64,000 nt of DNA from Basfia succiniciproducens (lineage in GTDB: Bacteria > Pseudomonadota > Gammaproteobacteria > Enterobacterales > Pasteurellaceae). The stretch covers positions 248,001 through 312,000 of the forward strand of contig NZ_CP015031.1 of NCBI RefSeq assembly GCF_011455875.1, in the 5' to 3' direction. Shown one piece after another: positions 1 to 8,623 of this stretch. The position numbers and the translations under genes were made by a program. The notes beneath the pieces were generated by a model that was not told the origin of the DNA, did no database searches, and saw only the letters and a program-made list of their open reading frames with translations. Position 1 is the stretch's first letter; each line of letters opens with the position of its first letter.

Positions 1-720
1 GCTTTTTGCCGTGCGAACCGCTTGTTCAACAGGCTTACCTTTAGCAAGTTCGGCGGTAAGGCAGGCTGAAAAGGTGCAACCGGTACCATGGGTGTGCGGT
101 GTAGCGAAGCGAGGAGCTTCCAAGGTGAAATAGCCTTTTTGAGTAAAAACCCAGTCTTTGCAGAGCTTACTTTGCGAATTATTATGATGTCCGCCTTTGA
201 TCACCACCGTATTTGTGCCTAGTTCATGAAAAATTTGTGCCGCGTTGAAAATATCCGCTTCGTTTTTAATTTGAGTGCCGGTAATACGTTCCGCCTCGGG
301 AATATTCGGCGTAATGAGGCAGGCTTTAGGCAGTATCAAATTTTTTAATGCGGCAACCGCACTTTGTTCTAAAAGTGTTGCGCCGCCTTTGGCGATCATC
401 ACCGGATCTAGCACAATATGAGAAAATTGATATTGTTCCAGACAGTCCGCCACACATTGAATAATTTCCGTATTGCCCAACATGCCGATTTTCACGGCGG
501 AAATACTAAAATCCTTCGCAACCGCTCTCAATTGCGCCTGAATGCTGGCGAGGGGAATCGGGTGAATATCGAAAACACCCAGCGTATTTTGTGCGGTTAC
601 CGCGGTAATTACCGAAGTGCCGAACACACCGCGCATTTGAAAAGTTTTTAGATCCGCCTGAATACCGGCGCCGCCGCCACTGTCAGAGCCTGCAATAGTA
701 AGCACTTGAGGGATAACCAT
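1..720 (-). CDS. thiD: Hydroxymethylpyrimidine/phosphomethylpyrimidine kinase ThiD (partial, 3' end outside window)
   Basis: ThiD phosphorylates HMP and then HMP-phosphate to give the pyrimidine half of thiamine in the cytoplasm. The reverse-strand reading frame is open for 240 codons from an ATG at 720 to the window edge. The N-terminus VLTIAGSDSGGGAGIQADLK is the classic ThiD substrate/nucleotide signature. Further in are the KIGMLGN segment, LDPVMIAKGG, and near the edge the ATP/anion-hole motif THGTGCTFSA. A GGAGAA ribosome site lies 5 bases before the ATG. The C-terminal end is missing only because the window stops. A TPP riboswitch sits directly upstream, as expected for feedback control by thiamine pyrophosphate. 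Family assignment is certain; whether more thi genes follow cannot be seen. Confidence 0.95.
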   Translation of the reverse strand, partial: MVIPQVLTIAGSDSGGGAGIQADLKTFQMRGVFGTSVITAVTAQNTLGVFDIHPIPLASIQAQLRAVAKDFSISAVKIGMLGNTEIIQCVADCLEQYQFSHIVLDPVMIAKGGATLLEQSAVAALKNLILPKACLITPNIPEAERITGTQIKNEADIFNAAQIFHELGTNTVVIKGGHHNNSQSKLCKDWVFTQKGYFTLEAPRFATPHTHGTGCTFSACLTAELAKGKPVEQAVRTAKS

Positions 721-859
721 TATTTTCTCCTTTATCGTTTAAAGAATAATTTAGTGCTGATGGATATTCAAAAAACAATGTTATTGAATAGCAAAGGCGT
801 AAAACGGATATCGGGAGAATGGCAAAATAGCGGTGTGACAATGAGTTATTGAAAACCGA

Positions 860-953
860 AAAGGCTTGCGGTTAGTTCCCTACGCCAGTATTAGCTGTTT
901 CAGGTTCACGGGTATTATCTCAGCCGCAAAATGCAGCACCCCGACTAATGAGG
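860..953 (-). promoter_or_regulatory. TPP riboswitch (THI element) controlling thiD
   Basis: On the minus strand the leader carries the conserved TPP aptamer blocks in order: GGGGTGC near 940, GCTGAGA near 923, ACCCGTGAACCTGA around 900-912, and CTAATACTGGCGTAGGGAA around 875-895. A closing CCGCAAGCC segment follows. These are the THI-box segments of bacterial TPP riboswitches. The aptamer ends about 140 bases before the thiD ATG, leaving room for an expression platform. Confidence 0.95.
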
Positions 954-1002
954 ATTAAGTTTAGAATGATTTAACAATGAAAACAAAACTTTTTATTCGA
1001 AT

Positions 1003-1018
1003 TGTGAGCCTGGTCACT
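1003..1018. promoter_or_regulatory. Candidate CRP site upstream of the thiD riboswitch
   Basis: TGTGAGCCTGGTCACT matches the CRP consensus TGTGA-N6-TCACA at 9 of 10 half-site positions. It lies between the ferric-reductase gene's 3' end and the TPP riboswitch, so the only nearby promoter it could serve is that of thiD on the minus strand. Predicted from sequence only. Confidence 0.5.
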
Positions 1019-1121
1019 AAAAATGATATTCGTCCGTCGGTATTAAAGTGCGGTCATTTTTCGGCATTTTTCAAAAATCGCAAAAAAACGACCACACTTT
1101 TATCCGACGATTAAACTTTCC

Positions 1122-2462
1122 CTATCGCATTTCGAAAAGTTCTTGATGAAAACGACTCGCCGGCAATCCTTGTCGGCATAAATCTTTGCGTAAGGTATCG
1201 CCGAATGCTGAGATACCGCAATACCAAAAGCTTGTTTTGGTCAGGTCCTTCACCGTATTGATAATATCAGCTGAAGTCAGGCGACTTTGTTCGGCGGAGC
1301 AACGTAAATGCAGATTGATACCGGCTTCAGCCGATTTTTGTTGTAATTCCGCTATTAAAACGGGATCGCTTTCACGATAGCTATAAAACAAATCCACGGT
1401 TTGCTTATGTGTTGATTGCGCCAGTTCTTCCAAGCGAGCCATAAACGGCGTAATGCCGATTCCCGTGGCAATCCAGATTTGTTGTTGGGCATCATCGGCG
1501 AAGGTAAAACGCCCGTAAGGCCCTTCAATTAACAGCTTGTCATTTGCTTTCCAACGTTGTGCCAAGGTATCTGTGTAATCGCCCAGCGCCTTGATACAGA
1601 AACGGATATCCCGGCTGGCGGGATCCCAAGCGGACGCAAAGCTAAAAGGATGCGGTTTTTCCGTATCATTTAACGCGCGAACGAAGGCAAACTGCCCGGC
1701 TTTATGCCCTTGCCATGTCGGCACATTGACTGTTAAGTCCAGCCCGTCGATTTTCTGCAACGGACGTGCGGAACGAATAGTTCCCTGATAACGTATTTTT
1801 TTACCCGCCAGGTTAAACAGAATCAGCAGAGCGGAAACTGCTCCGACTGCAAGTAAAACCGCCGTTACCCAACCGATAGGTTGATGCCAATATTCGAATT
1901 TTATTAAAACTACGGAGTGGAACACCAGTGCAAGATAGGCAGCCGCCAGCCATTTATGAAATTTTACGAACCAGCGGTAAGGGATCTTTTTAACTAAAGA
2001 AACGATCATCAATATCAATGCAAGATAAAACGCCCATTCACCGATACTTTCGGCAATTCCGCGCATACCGCCCAGCCATTGTTCAAGCCCGGCGCCGGCA
2101 TTTTGCCCTAAGCGCTGTCTTTGTCGCAAAGGTCTTTCCAACCAGCCCCAACCAACCATCCATTTGGTTCCGTGAGTGAACCAAAAGTGGGTAAGGGCGG
2201 TGATTAATGCGCTGATTCCCAACCATTTATGCAGCCGATAACCTTTGTCCAAACCGTTCAGATAATTCTCCAGCCATCTTGGGCGCGTCGCCAGCAACAT
2301 TGCTATACTCATTAAGCTTATAGATAAAATTCCCGTGTATTGATTGACTACAAAACGGAAAGAAAAATAGGTGAAAGGCTCGGGAATTAAATCATCAGCA
2401 AGAAACCACAATGCGCTGATTCCGATTAAAACTCCCCACAATAAGAATTTTATGTTTTTCAT
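1122..2462 (-). CDS. Ferric-reductase-like membrane flavocytochrome (FAD/NAD(P) oxidoreductase)
   Basis: This 446-residue protein has an N-terminal membrane half (about residues 1-220) with roughly six hydrophobic segments. Paired histidines in LHKWLG and THFWF, and in FHKWLA and VFHSV, fit the heme-binding ferric reductase transmembrane domain. The C-terminal half is a ferredoxin-reductase module: HPFSFAS (FAD), GPYGRFTF, and IATGIGITPFMA (NAD(P) pyrophosphate binding), ending in a CGI/F-type region near FWYCGISAFG. It would pass electrons from NAD(P)H through FAD and heme across the inner membrane; the acceptor is not evident. A strong AAGGAGG ribosome site lies 6 bases before the ATG. It stands alone, with no siderophore genes nearby. 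Confidence 0.8.
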   Translation of the reverse strand: MKNIKFLLWGVLIGISALWFLADDLIPEPFTYFSFRFVVNQYTGILSISLMSIAMLLATRPRWLENYLNGLDKGYRLHKWLGISALITALTHFWFTHGTKWMVGWGWLERPLRQRQRLGQNAGAGLEQWLGGMRGIAESIGEWAFYLALILMIVSLVKKIPYRWFVKFHKWLAAAYLALVFHSVVLIKFEYWHQPIGWVTAVLLAVGAVSALLILFNLAGKKIRYQGTIRSARPLQKIDGLDLTVNVPTWQGHKAGQFAFVRALNDTEKPHPFSFASAWDPASRDIRFCIKALGDYTDTLAQRWKANDKLLIEGPYGRFTFADDAQQQIWIATGIGITPFMARLEELAQSTHKQTVDLFYSYRESDPVLIAELQQKSAEAGINLHLRCSAEQSRLTSADIINTVKDLTKTSFWYCGISAFGDTLRKDLCRQGLPASRFHQELFEMR

Positions 2463-2513
2463 TGTATCCTCCTTAGAATAAGGATTTAAACAGCAAAAAT
2501 GTTCTTTTGAATA

Positions 2514-2726
2514 GGGCTTGTTGATGTTTTAAGTATATAAAATAAACAAAATTAAACGATTTATTATACCCAGCACGCAAGCGTACTGGGTTATGCATAG
2601 TTGAGCAGCTTTGCTGCTCCTAATTTCACAGCCCCAAAGGGGCGGAACTATGCGTACCCTAGTACGGCTTTGCCGTGCTAGGGTTTCAAAATTAAAATTT
2701 ATACTTAAAAGATAAACAGCCTCTAG
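2514..2726. repeat. MITE-like interspersed repeat, full copy A
   Basis: About 213 bp, nearly identical (inverted) to 38711-38925. Its ends form an imperfect terminal inverted repeat of about 27 bp containing TTTTAAGTATA. The interior holds four hairpins with AAA or TTT tips: CCAGCACGC/GCGTACTGG, GAGCAGC/GCTGCTC, CAGCCCC/GGGGC and CTAGTACGGC/GCCGTGCTAG. The two middle ones lie inside an ATAGTT/AACTAT stem. It fills most of the 2463-2801 gap; no gene is supported there. Confidence 0.85.
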
Positions 2727-2801
2727 ATTAAACAATCTTTTTATTAAGGGAATATTAAGGTTTGGTAAAATAAAAGGCGCATATAAGCGCCTTGAGAGAA
2801 A

Positions 2802-3338
2802 TTATTCTTCAATAATAAAATCTTTGAGGTATTGATAAATCTCGCGGTAAGCTTTCGGCGGTTTATTTTGTTCTTTTTCTTTTTGAGCCGAACGAATTAA
2901 ATTACGTAAATGCCGGCGATCCATTTGCGGATAATCAATCAATAACGCAACCAACCCTTCATCACCTTTGGAAACCAGTTCGTCCCGCATTAATTCCAGT
3001 TTATGCAACATTGCCTGCTGTTGGTTATGTTTATTTTCAATTTTATCCAATGCGTCCCGGATTGGTTCCACATCCGTATTACGCAATAATTTGCCGATAT
3101 ATTGTAACTGGCGGCGTTTGGCTTCTTTTACCGAACGGCGTGCCAATTCAACGGCTTCTAATAAGTTGCCGTCTAACGGAATTTTATCTAAGTTGGTTTT
3201 GGTTAAATCCACTAATTTTGCACCGAGTTTTTTGAGTTCTTCCGCATCGCGTTTAATCTCGCTTTTGCTTACCCAGATAATTTCTTCTTGCTCTTCCGTT
3301 TCCCAATCAAGTTCAGGCTTTTTGCCGCGTTTTTTCAT
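2802..3338 (-). CDS. darP: Ribosome biogenesis factor DarP (YjgA, DUF615)
   Basis: A 178-residue, highly charged, alpha-helical cytoplasmic protein. DarP/YjgA proteins associate with late 50S precursors and assist 23S rRNA maturation. Visible family features are the acidic-to-basic N-terminus ([26 protein letters not shown], given here in part), the block [17 protein letters not shown], and the C-terminal block [28 protein letters not shown]. Its length matches the family. It is divergent from pmbA, a neighbour pairing (yjgA next to pmbA) also seen in enterobacteria. The ATG at 3338 follows a GGGAAAAAA stretch. Confidence 0.92.
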   Translation of the reverse strand: MKKRGKKPELDWETEEQEEIIWVSKSEIKRDAEELKKLGAKLVDLTKTNLDKIPLDGNLLEAVELARRSVKEAKRRQLQYIGKLLRNTDVEPIRDALDKIENKHNQQQAMLHKLELMRDELVSKGDEGLVALLIDYPQMDRRHLRNLIRSAQKEKEQNKPPKAYREIYQYLKDFIIEE

Positions 3339-3476
3339 TTTTTTCCCTTTCTACTGATATTTTGCGACATTGTAGCAAATAAGATAAAATGCCACAAATA
3401 AAGGTAGAATGAGGATTTTCTCATTTATAACACGTATTTATTAGTTGGGTGAACTGCCCATTTTATAAGGCAAATT

Positions 3477-4832
3477 ATGGAAATTTCGCAAAATCAGACC
3501 GCACTTTTAAAACAACAAGAAAAAGCGTTGCGTGATGCCGTGAGCTATGCTGTCGAAATCGCTCAAAAAGCAGGCGCTTCCGCAGAAGTGGCGGTAACAA
3601 AAGTTAACGGATTATCGGTTTTGACCCGTTTAAAAGAAGTGGAAAACGTAGAATTCAACAATGACGGCGCATTAGGTATTTCCGTTTATTTAGGTCAACA
3701 AAAAGGTAATGCCTCCACTTCGGATTTAAGCAAGGACGCGATTAAAAACGCCGTTGAAGCCGCTTTAGCTATCGCAAAATACACCTCTCCCGATGAATGC
3801 GCGGGGCTTGCGGATAAAGAACTGATGGCGTTTGAGGCGCCGAGTTTGGCATTATACAATCCGGCGGAAGTGGACGTTGATCAGGCAATCGAATTGGCAT
3901 TACAGGCGGAAACGGCGGCGCTGGATTATGATAAACGGATTGTAAACAGCAACGGCGCTTCCTTTAATTCACATAATGGCGTAAGAGTATACGGCAATAG
4001 TTACGGTATGCTGCAAAGTTATTTATCCAGCCGTTATTCAATTTCTTGCTCGGTATTGAGCGGTATTGATGATGAGCTCGAAAACGATTATGAATATACG
4101 GTTTCCCGCGATTTAAACGCGCTGGAAAGTCCGGTTTGGGTGGGCGAAAATGTGGCTAAAAAAGCGGTAGCACGCTTGCAACCACGTAAGATTACGACTC
4201 AGGAAGCGCCGGTAATTTTCTTAAACGATGTAGCAACCGGCTTAATCGGTTCCCTTGCGGGCGCCATTAGCGGTGGCAGCTTATATCGTAAAGCCAGTTT
4301 TTTATTGGATCATTTAGGTCGACAAATATTACCCGATTGGTTCCACATCAGCGAACGCCCTCATTTAATGGGCAGATTGGCTTCAACCCCTTTTGACAGC
4401 GAAGGAGTGAAAACACAGTCGCGTGAAATCGTTGAACAGGGTATTTTGCGCACGTATTTATTAACGAGTTACAGCGGCCGTAAATTGGGTATGCAAAGTA
4501 CCGGTCATGCGGGCGGCATTCATAACTGGTTGGTTCGCCCGAATGCAAACGGCGGTTTGGATAGTTTATTGCGCCAAATGGGAAGAGGCTTGTTAGTGAC
4601 GGATCTGATGGGGCAGGGGGTGAATATGGTGACCGGTGATTATTCCCGGGGCGCCGCCGGTTTTTGGGTGGAAAACGGCGAAATTCAATATCCGGTGGCG
4701 GAAATTACTATCGCAGGCCGGCTGAAAGATATGTTGCGCGATATTGTGGCAGTCGGCGATGATATTGAACAGCGTTCTAATATTCAGACAGGTTCGATTT
4801 TATTGGAAAGTATGAAAATTTCAGGTAATTAA
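3477..4832 (+). CDS. pmbA: Metalloprotease PmbA (TldE)
   Basis: PmbA/TldE forms a heterodimeric zinc protease with TldD. It takes part in microcin B17 maturation and CcdA degradation in E. coli. The 451 residues match the family's length. The sequence shows the N-terminal TldD/PmbA region ([17 protein letters not shown]), the central [33 protein letters not shown] block, and the C-terminal signature [29 protein letters not shown], each quoted as family blocks rather than full motifs. PmbA itself lacks the zinc-ligand histidines held by TldD. A Hin-type uptake signal lies inside the first codons (about 3498). Confidence 0.95.
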   Translation: MEISQNQTALLKQQEKALRDAVSYAVEIAQKAGASAEVAVTKVNGLSVLTRLKEVENVEFNNDGALGISVYLGQQKGNASTSDLSKDAIKNAVEAALAIAKYTSPDECAGLADKELMAFEAPSLALYNPAEVDVDQAIELALQAETAALDYDKRIVNSNGASFNSHNGVRVYGNSYGMLQSYLSSRYSISCSVLSGIDDELENDYEYTVSRDLNALESPVWVGENVAKKAVARLQPRKITTQEAPVIFLNDVATGLIGSLAGAISGGSLYRKASFLLDHLGRQILPDWFHISERPHLMGRLASTPFDSEGVKTQSREIVEQGILRTYLLTSYSGRKLGMQSTGHAGGIHNWLVRPNANGGLDSLLRQMGRGLLVTDLMGQGVNMVTGDYSRGAAGFWVENGEIQYPVAEITIAGRLKDMLRDIVAVGDDIEQRSNIQTGSILLESMKISGN

Positions 4833-4847
4833 GAATTATACCTTAAA

Positions 4848-4891
4848 TGATAATAATTCTTATTGACAATAATAAACATTTCATTTAGTAT
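4848..4891 (+). promoter_or_regulatory. Promoter with overlapping Fur-box-like site
   Basis: The -35 is TTGACA (4863-4868) and the -10 is TAGTAT (4886-4891), separated by exactly 17 bp. TGATAATAATTCTTA at 4848-4862 resembles the 7-1-7 Fur box TGATAAT-N-ATTATCA (12 of 14 positions) and directly abuts the -35. It lies after the pmbA stop and points to a transcript too short to be hpt's leader alone, because a terminator follows at 5001-5033. Confidence 0.7.
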
Positions 4892-4897
4892 AAAACC

Positions 4898-5033
4898 ATC
4901 TGTTAAGAGTACGATTAAAGATAATTTGGTAGGTTATAGTTAGTCGGCATAGATAGCTCCGAACAGGTAGAGTAGAAAGTAAATTCGTTAGGGTACTAAA
5001 AAGGCCGGAGTGGTAAAACACCGGCCTTTTTTT
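4898..5033 (+). ncRNA. Candidate Fur-regulated small RNA (HrrF/RyhB-like position and design)
   Basis: About 136 nt from the predicted start (7 bases after the TAGTAT -10) to an intrinsic terminator. There is no open reading frame of note. The 3' end is a G+C-rich hairpin, GGCCGG-GTG / CAC-CGGCC with one bulged A, followed by seven T residues, which is the usual Hfq-type 3' end. A Fur-like box overlaps the promoter. H. influenzae has a Fur-regulated sRNA, HrrF, conserved in the family; whether this is its orthologue was not tested by alignment. Confidence 0.6.
5001..5033 (+). terminator. Intrinsic terminator of the sRNA
   Basis: AAGGCCGG at 5001-5008 pairs with CCGGCCTT at 5021-5028, extended inward by GTG/CAC across a bulged A, then a T run to 5033. 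It lies 50 bp before hpt, so it separates the sRNA from hpt. Confidence 0.85.
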
Positions 5034-5082
5034 ATGTTATGATACTGCACTTCATCCGCCTTTTAGTATTGGAAATTATTTT

Positions 5083-5622
5083 ATGAAAAAACATCATGTG
5101 GATATATTGATCTCGGAACAAGAGGTTAAAGCGCGAATTCAGCAGTTAGGCGCTGAAATCACCGCTTATTACCGGCAGCAGCAGGTTGAAAAATTAATTG
5201 TTGTCGGCTTGTTGCGCGGCTCGTTTATGTTTATGGCTGATCTCGTTCGGGAAATTAAATTGCCGGTGGAAATCGAATTTATGACTACCGCAAGTTACGG
5301 TTCCGGCATGACGACGAATCATGATGTAAAAATTACAAAAGATTTAGACGGCGATATTAAAAATCAGCACGTATTAATTGTGGAAGATATTATCGATACC
5401 GGCTATACCCTGGAAAAAGTGCGGGAAATTTTAAATTTACGCACCCCGGCTTCCCTCAAAATTTGTACTCTGTTAGACAAACCTTCACGCCGCGAAGTAG
5501 AAGTACCCGTCGATTGGATTGGATTCCGGATCCCGGATGAATTTGTAGTAGGTTACGGCATCGACTACGCACAACATCATCGTAATTTGGGTTATATCGG
5601 GAAAGTGGTGTTAGAGGAATAA
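5083..5622 (+). CDS. hpt: Hypoxanthine phosphoribosyltransferase
   Basis: Cytoplasmic purine salvage enzyme joining hypoxanthine (and weakly guanine) to PRPP to give IMP. The 179 residues match the family. The PRPP-binding loop is [17 protein letters not shown] (about residues 98-114). The flexible-loop region YGSGM lies near residue 70, and the C-terminal purine-binding [18 protein letters not shown] is present. It is a single gene with its own short leader. A Hin uptake signal follows the stop at about 5644. No anomalies. Confidence 0.96.
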   Translation: MKKHHVDILISEQEVKARIQQLGAEITAYYRQQQVEKLIVVGLLRGSFMFMADLVREIKLPVEIEFMTTASYGSGMTTNHDVKITKDLDGDIKNQHVLIVEDIIDTGYTLEKVREILNLRTPASLKICTLLDKPSRREVEVPVDWIGFRIPDEFVVGYGIDYAQHHRNLGYIGKVVLEE

Positions 5623-5740
5623 ATCTGACTTAACCGATGTAAAGTGCGGTCAAAAAATGAAAAGTTTTGCCGGGCATTTTAAATATAGAAGCCCGGCAAA
5701 ATTGAAGTTTTAAGTGTAATTTTGTTAATGGTATTCAGGT

Positions 5741-6844
5741 TTAGGTGCCGCGGGTTTCCACATAGAGCGCATATAATGAGTGACCTGACGCCATAAAAAC
5801 ACGGTTGCGTTTCGATCCGCCGAAGCAGAGATTGGCGCAACGTTCGGGCAAATGAATATGTGCGATTTGTTTGCCTTGAGGATTGATAACAATTACGCCG
5901 TCCATATCGCCGGATAGTCCGTTTTGGCTGTTGTTGATACTGCCCCAGCCCGCCCAGATATTACCGTCTTCGTCTACGGCAATGCCGTCTAATGTGCCGT
6001 TTTCACCGCCGTCGAAAAAATGCGTTCTGTTGTTTAATTTACCGTCTGTGCTTACATCATAACGGAAAATTTCACGCAGGGCGGGTGTTTCGGAAAAACG
6101 TCCGACAATATACAGGTGTTTTTCATCGGGCGAGAAGGCAATGCCGTTCGGCATCAGCAAGTCATCTAATACGCGTTCTAATTTTTCTGTTTGTGGATCA
6201 ATGCGATACACTGCCGTCGGCTGCTCGGCTTTTGCTTTTTCTCCTTCATAATATCCGTTAATGCCGAAAGTAGGATCGGTAAACCAGATTGCTCCGTTGG
6301 ATTGTACTGCAATATCATTCGGTGAATTCAGCGGTTTGCCCTCAAAACTATCTGCCAGTACGGTGACGGAACCGTCATATTCGGTGCGGGTCAGGCGCCG
6401 GGTTAAATGCTCGCAAGCCAGTAACCGTCCTTGTTTATCGCGCGCCAGCCCGTTTGAGTAATTGGCATTTTCGCGAAATACTGCGGTTTGTCCGGTGATA
6501 TTGTCATAACGCATAATACGGTTGTTAGGAATGTCAGAAAATAATAAGTATTGCCCGTCACCAAACCAAACAGGTCCTTCCGCCCAACGAAATCCCGTAG
6601 CCAAGCGTTCTACGCTTGAGGAATAAAGGCGATATTTATTGAAAGAGGGATCCGACACTTCAATGAGTGGATCGGGATAACGCGGGCTAAGGATTTCAGG
6701 CGATGTAATTTCACATTGTTTGGCGAGTGTACTGCCCGTAACCGATAACAATACGCTACCGGCAAGCGTGCGTAATACGCTCCGGCGTCTAAAATTGATT
6801 TCGTTATATTGAATTTGTGCATTTGTTTGCTTCGATTCATTCAT
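5741..6844 (-). CDS. Secreted SMP-30/gluconolactonase-like protein with Tat-type signal
   Basis: A 367-residue six-bladed beta-propeller of the SMP-30/gluconolactonase/LRE family, predicted to hydrolyse a sugar lactone or similar ester. Family blocks seen: RWAEGPVWF (metal Glu), YSNGLARDKQGRLLACEH, LNSPNDIAVQSNGAIWFTDP, MPNGIAFSPDEKHLYI and LDGIAVDEDGNIW. The N-terminus has RRRSVLRTLAG followed by a hydrophobic stretch ending STLA, a plausible twin-arginine signal. The start at 6844 is preferred over 6868 because GGGAGA lies 6 bases before it. It lies downstream of sugar-acid permeases, and a CRP-like palindrome precedes it. Export and lactonase activity are inferred. Confidence 0.8.
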   Translation of the reverse strand: MNESKQTNAQIQYNEINFRRRSVLRTLAGSVLLSVTGSTLAKQCEITSPEILSPRYPDPLIEVSDPSFNKYRLYSSSVERLATGFRWAEGPVWFGDGQYLLFSDIPNNRIMRYDNITGQTAVFRENANYSNGLARDKQGRLLACEHLTRRLTRTEYDGSVTVLADSFEGKPLNSPNDIAVQSNGAIWFTDPTFGINGYYEGEKAKAEQPTAVYRIDPQTEKLERVLDDLLMPNGIAFSPDEKHLYIVGRFSETPALREIFRYDVSTDGKLNNRTHFFDGGENGTLDGIAVDEDGNIWAGWGSINNSQNGLSGDMDGVIVINPQGKQIAHIHLPERCANLCFGGSKRNRVFMASGHSLYALYVETRGT

Positions 6845-6972
6845 AGCAATCTCCCATTTGATAAACAAGAAAATCTTTGTTTAGTATAGAAGTTGCAAGG
6901 AAAGAGAACATTGATAATTTAACAAAATAAACAGATTTGGTTGCTTAATTTTTGAGCGATTGCACGATGTGT

Positions 6973-6988
6973 TGTGAACGGGATCACA
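6973..6988. promoter_or_regulatory. Candidate CRP site upstream of the SMP-30-like gene
   Basis: TGTGAACGGGATCACA is a perfect TGTGA-N6-TCACA palindrome, centred about 136 bp before the start of the SMP-30-like gene. It suggests this gene can be transcribed from its own catabolite-controlled promoter rather than only from the upstream permease gene. Confidence 0.65.
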
Positions 6989-7008
6989 GAAAAGGGGAAT
7001 TAAAAGCT

Positions 7009-7120
7009 AAAAGTGCGGTAGAAAATTTAAAAGTTTTGTACAAACATTTGCTTTTGGGCATTGGTTCCGCAAAAATCTCGAGAGACTGAGCAAAACTTTT
7101 GAATTTTCTACCGCACTTTT
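7009..7120 (-). terminator. Long inverted repeat built from two uptake signals (probable terminator)
   Basis: The arms 7009-7038 and 7091-7120 are complementary at 29 of 30 positions; each contains AAAAGTGCGGTAGAAAATT or its complement. The loop is 52 bases. It lies 16 bp past the stop of the GntP-family permease on the minus strand. Paired inverted uptake signals acting as terminators are known in Pasteurellaceae. Confidence 0.7.
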
Positions 7121-7136
7121 TTGTTTTGTTATTTCA

Positions 7137-8516
7137 TTACAATAATAGCAAAGACAAAATATAAACGGTGATAATACCTACGATCCCCATGATGAAGGTC
7201 ATTAGGGTTTGGGTTTTATAACCTTGCTGTGCCGTCATTTTACCGAAATTTGTTACTACCCAGAAATAACTGTCGTTGGCATGTGATACGCACATCGCTC
7301 CGGCTGCAATGGCCATCACGCAGAGCGCTGCGGCAATTTCTGAAGTCAGCCCGAGTACGCTCATTAACGAATCCCCGGCACTGTACATGCCCATAATTGA
7401 GGCGGTAGTGATAATCGCCACGGTAGAACTGCCTTGTGCCGTTTTCAGCACCGCGGAAATAATAAACGGGAAGAAAATGCCGGTAGTGCTGATAATATGC
7501 GCGTTTTGTTTAATATAATCCACAAAACCCGCTTCAGTGATGACTTTTCCTAGTACGCCGCCCGCCGCAGTAATAAACAGAATAGGACCGACTATTTTTA
7601 AGGTTTCGTTGGTTAATTCATTAAACTCCGTTATTTTTTTGGTTTGTAACAGCAGAAAAACGGAAAAGATAACCCCAATAGCTAAAGCTATAATCGGAGT
7701 ACCTAAAAACTGAATAATTATTCCCGTATTGCTGCCGATCTCCGCGATTTTTGCAATAGAGCCTAATGCCATGAAAACAATCGGCATTAAAATTGGCGCA
7801 AGACTTAAAAATTTGCCGGGCAAAATGCCGTATTGTTTAAGTAATTGTTCATAGTTTTTGACGATGGCAGCGTCTGCCTGAGCTTCTTCATCAAGGGTTA
7901 CCCGTTTGCCGATATATCCGGCAAAGAAATAAACGGCTGTCAGTACCGGAATGGATACTACAACCCCCATGATAATAACGAGCAGTAAATTGGATTCTAA
8001 TCCCAATGCGCCGGCCGCCGCAATAGGACCGGGGGTTGGCGGAATAAATACGTGAGAGGCGTATAAACCGCCGCTTAATGCCACCGCCGTAGCCACGGGA
8101 TTGGCGGCGATTTTTTTATACAGCGCTTCACGAATCGGATTCAGTACCACAAATCCGCTGTCGCAAAAAACCGGGATTCCCACAATTGCGCCCATAATAA
8201 GCATGGCCAGTTCGGGGTGTTTTTGCCCTACAAGTTTAACCACCATATCGGCAAGCTTCAGAGCTGCGCCGGTTTTTTCCAGGATAGTGCCGATAATTGC
8301 GCCGAAAATAATTACAATACCGATACTTTTAAAGGTGCTGCTAAAGCCGTCACCAATCATCCCGGGAATTTTATTCAGCTCAATACCGGCAACTAAAGCA
8401 AGCGCCAGCGAAATGGTCATTAGCGAAAGAAAAGGGTGAACCTTTAGTTTGGATATCATCCAAATCATGATAATAATCGCGATAATAAAGCTAATAATCA
8501 GGGAAATGCCGCTCAT
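7137..8516 (-). CDS. GntP-family sugar-acid/H+ symporter (gluconate-type permease)
   Basis: A 459-residue polytopic inner-membrane protein with about a dozen hydrophobic segments. Family blocks include GIPVFCDSGFVVLNPI, SHVFIPPTPGPIAAAGALG and CVSHANDSYFWVV, all typical of the GntP/GntT gluconate permeases that import sugar acids with protons. It sits between an aldo/keto reductase gene (upstream) and the SMP-30-like gene (downstream), all on the minus strand, suggesting a shared sugar-acid role. The exact substrate (gluconate, glycerate or an aldarate) cannot be read from sequence. AGGAGGT lies 5 bases before the ATG. Confidence 0.88.
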   Translation of the reverse strand: MSGISLIISFIIAIIIMIWMISKLKVHPFLSLMTISLALALVAGIELNKIPGMIGDGFSSTFKSIGIVIIFGAIIGTILEKTGAALKLADMVVKLVGQKHPELAMLIMGAIVGIPVFCDSGFVVLNPIREALYKKIAANPVATAVALSGGLYASHVFIPPTPGPIAAAGALGLESNLLLVIIMGVVVSIPVLTAVYFFAGYIGKRVTLDEEAQADAAIVKNYEQLLKQYGILPGKFLSLAPILMPIVFMALGSIAKIAEIGSNTGIIIQFLGTPIIALAIGVIFSVFLLLQTKKITEFNELTNETLKIVGPILFITAAGGVLGKVITEAGFVDYIKQNAHIISTTGIFFPFIISAVLKTAQGSSTVAIITTASIMGMYSAGDSLMSVLGLTSEIAAALCVMAIAAGAMCVSHANDSYFWVVTNFGKMTAQQGYKTQTLMTFIMGIVGIITVYILSLLLL

Positions 8517-8623
8517 AAATACCTCCTGCTATCAGATTGAACTCCGAAAATGATAGCAAGTTTCCGGAATTCGTTTTGTGATCTCAATCGCGAAACGAAA
8601 AACCGTTGAAAATTGACCGCACT

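Noticed and set aside
418-651. 77-residue plus-strand frame opposite thiD
   Set aside because: Antisense shadow of a strongly conserved ThiD sequence.
2529-2735. Minus-strand 68-residue frame in the gap before darP
   Set aside because: It lies inside the MITE-like repeat, and its codons run through the hairpins; not a gene.
3011-3357. Plus-strand frames opposite darP (74 and 129 residues)
   Set aside because: No ribosome site and no recognisable family; antisense to a conserved gene.
8576-8591. CRP-like TGTGATCTCAATCGCG upstream of the first GntP permease
   Set aside because: Second half-site matches only 2 of 5 positions; too weak to report as a site.
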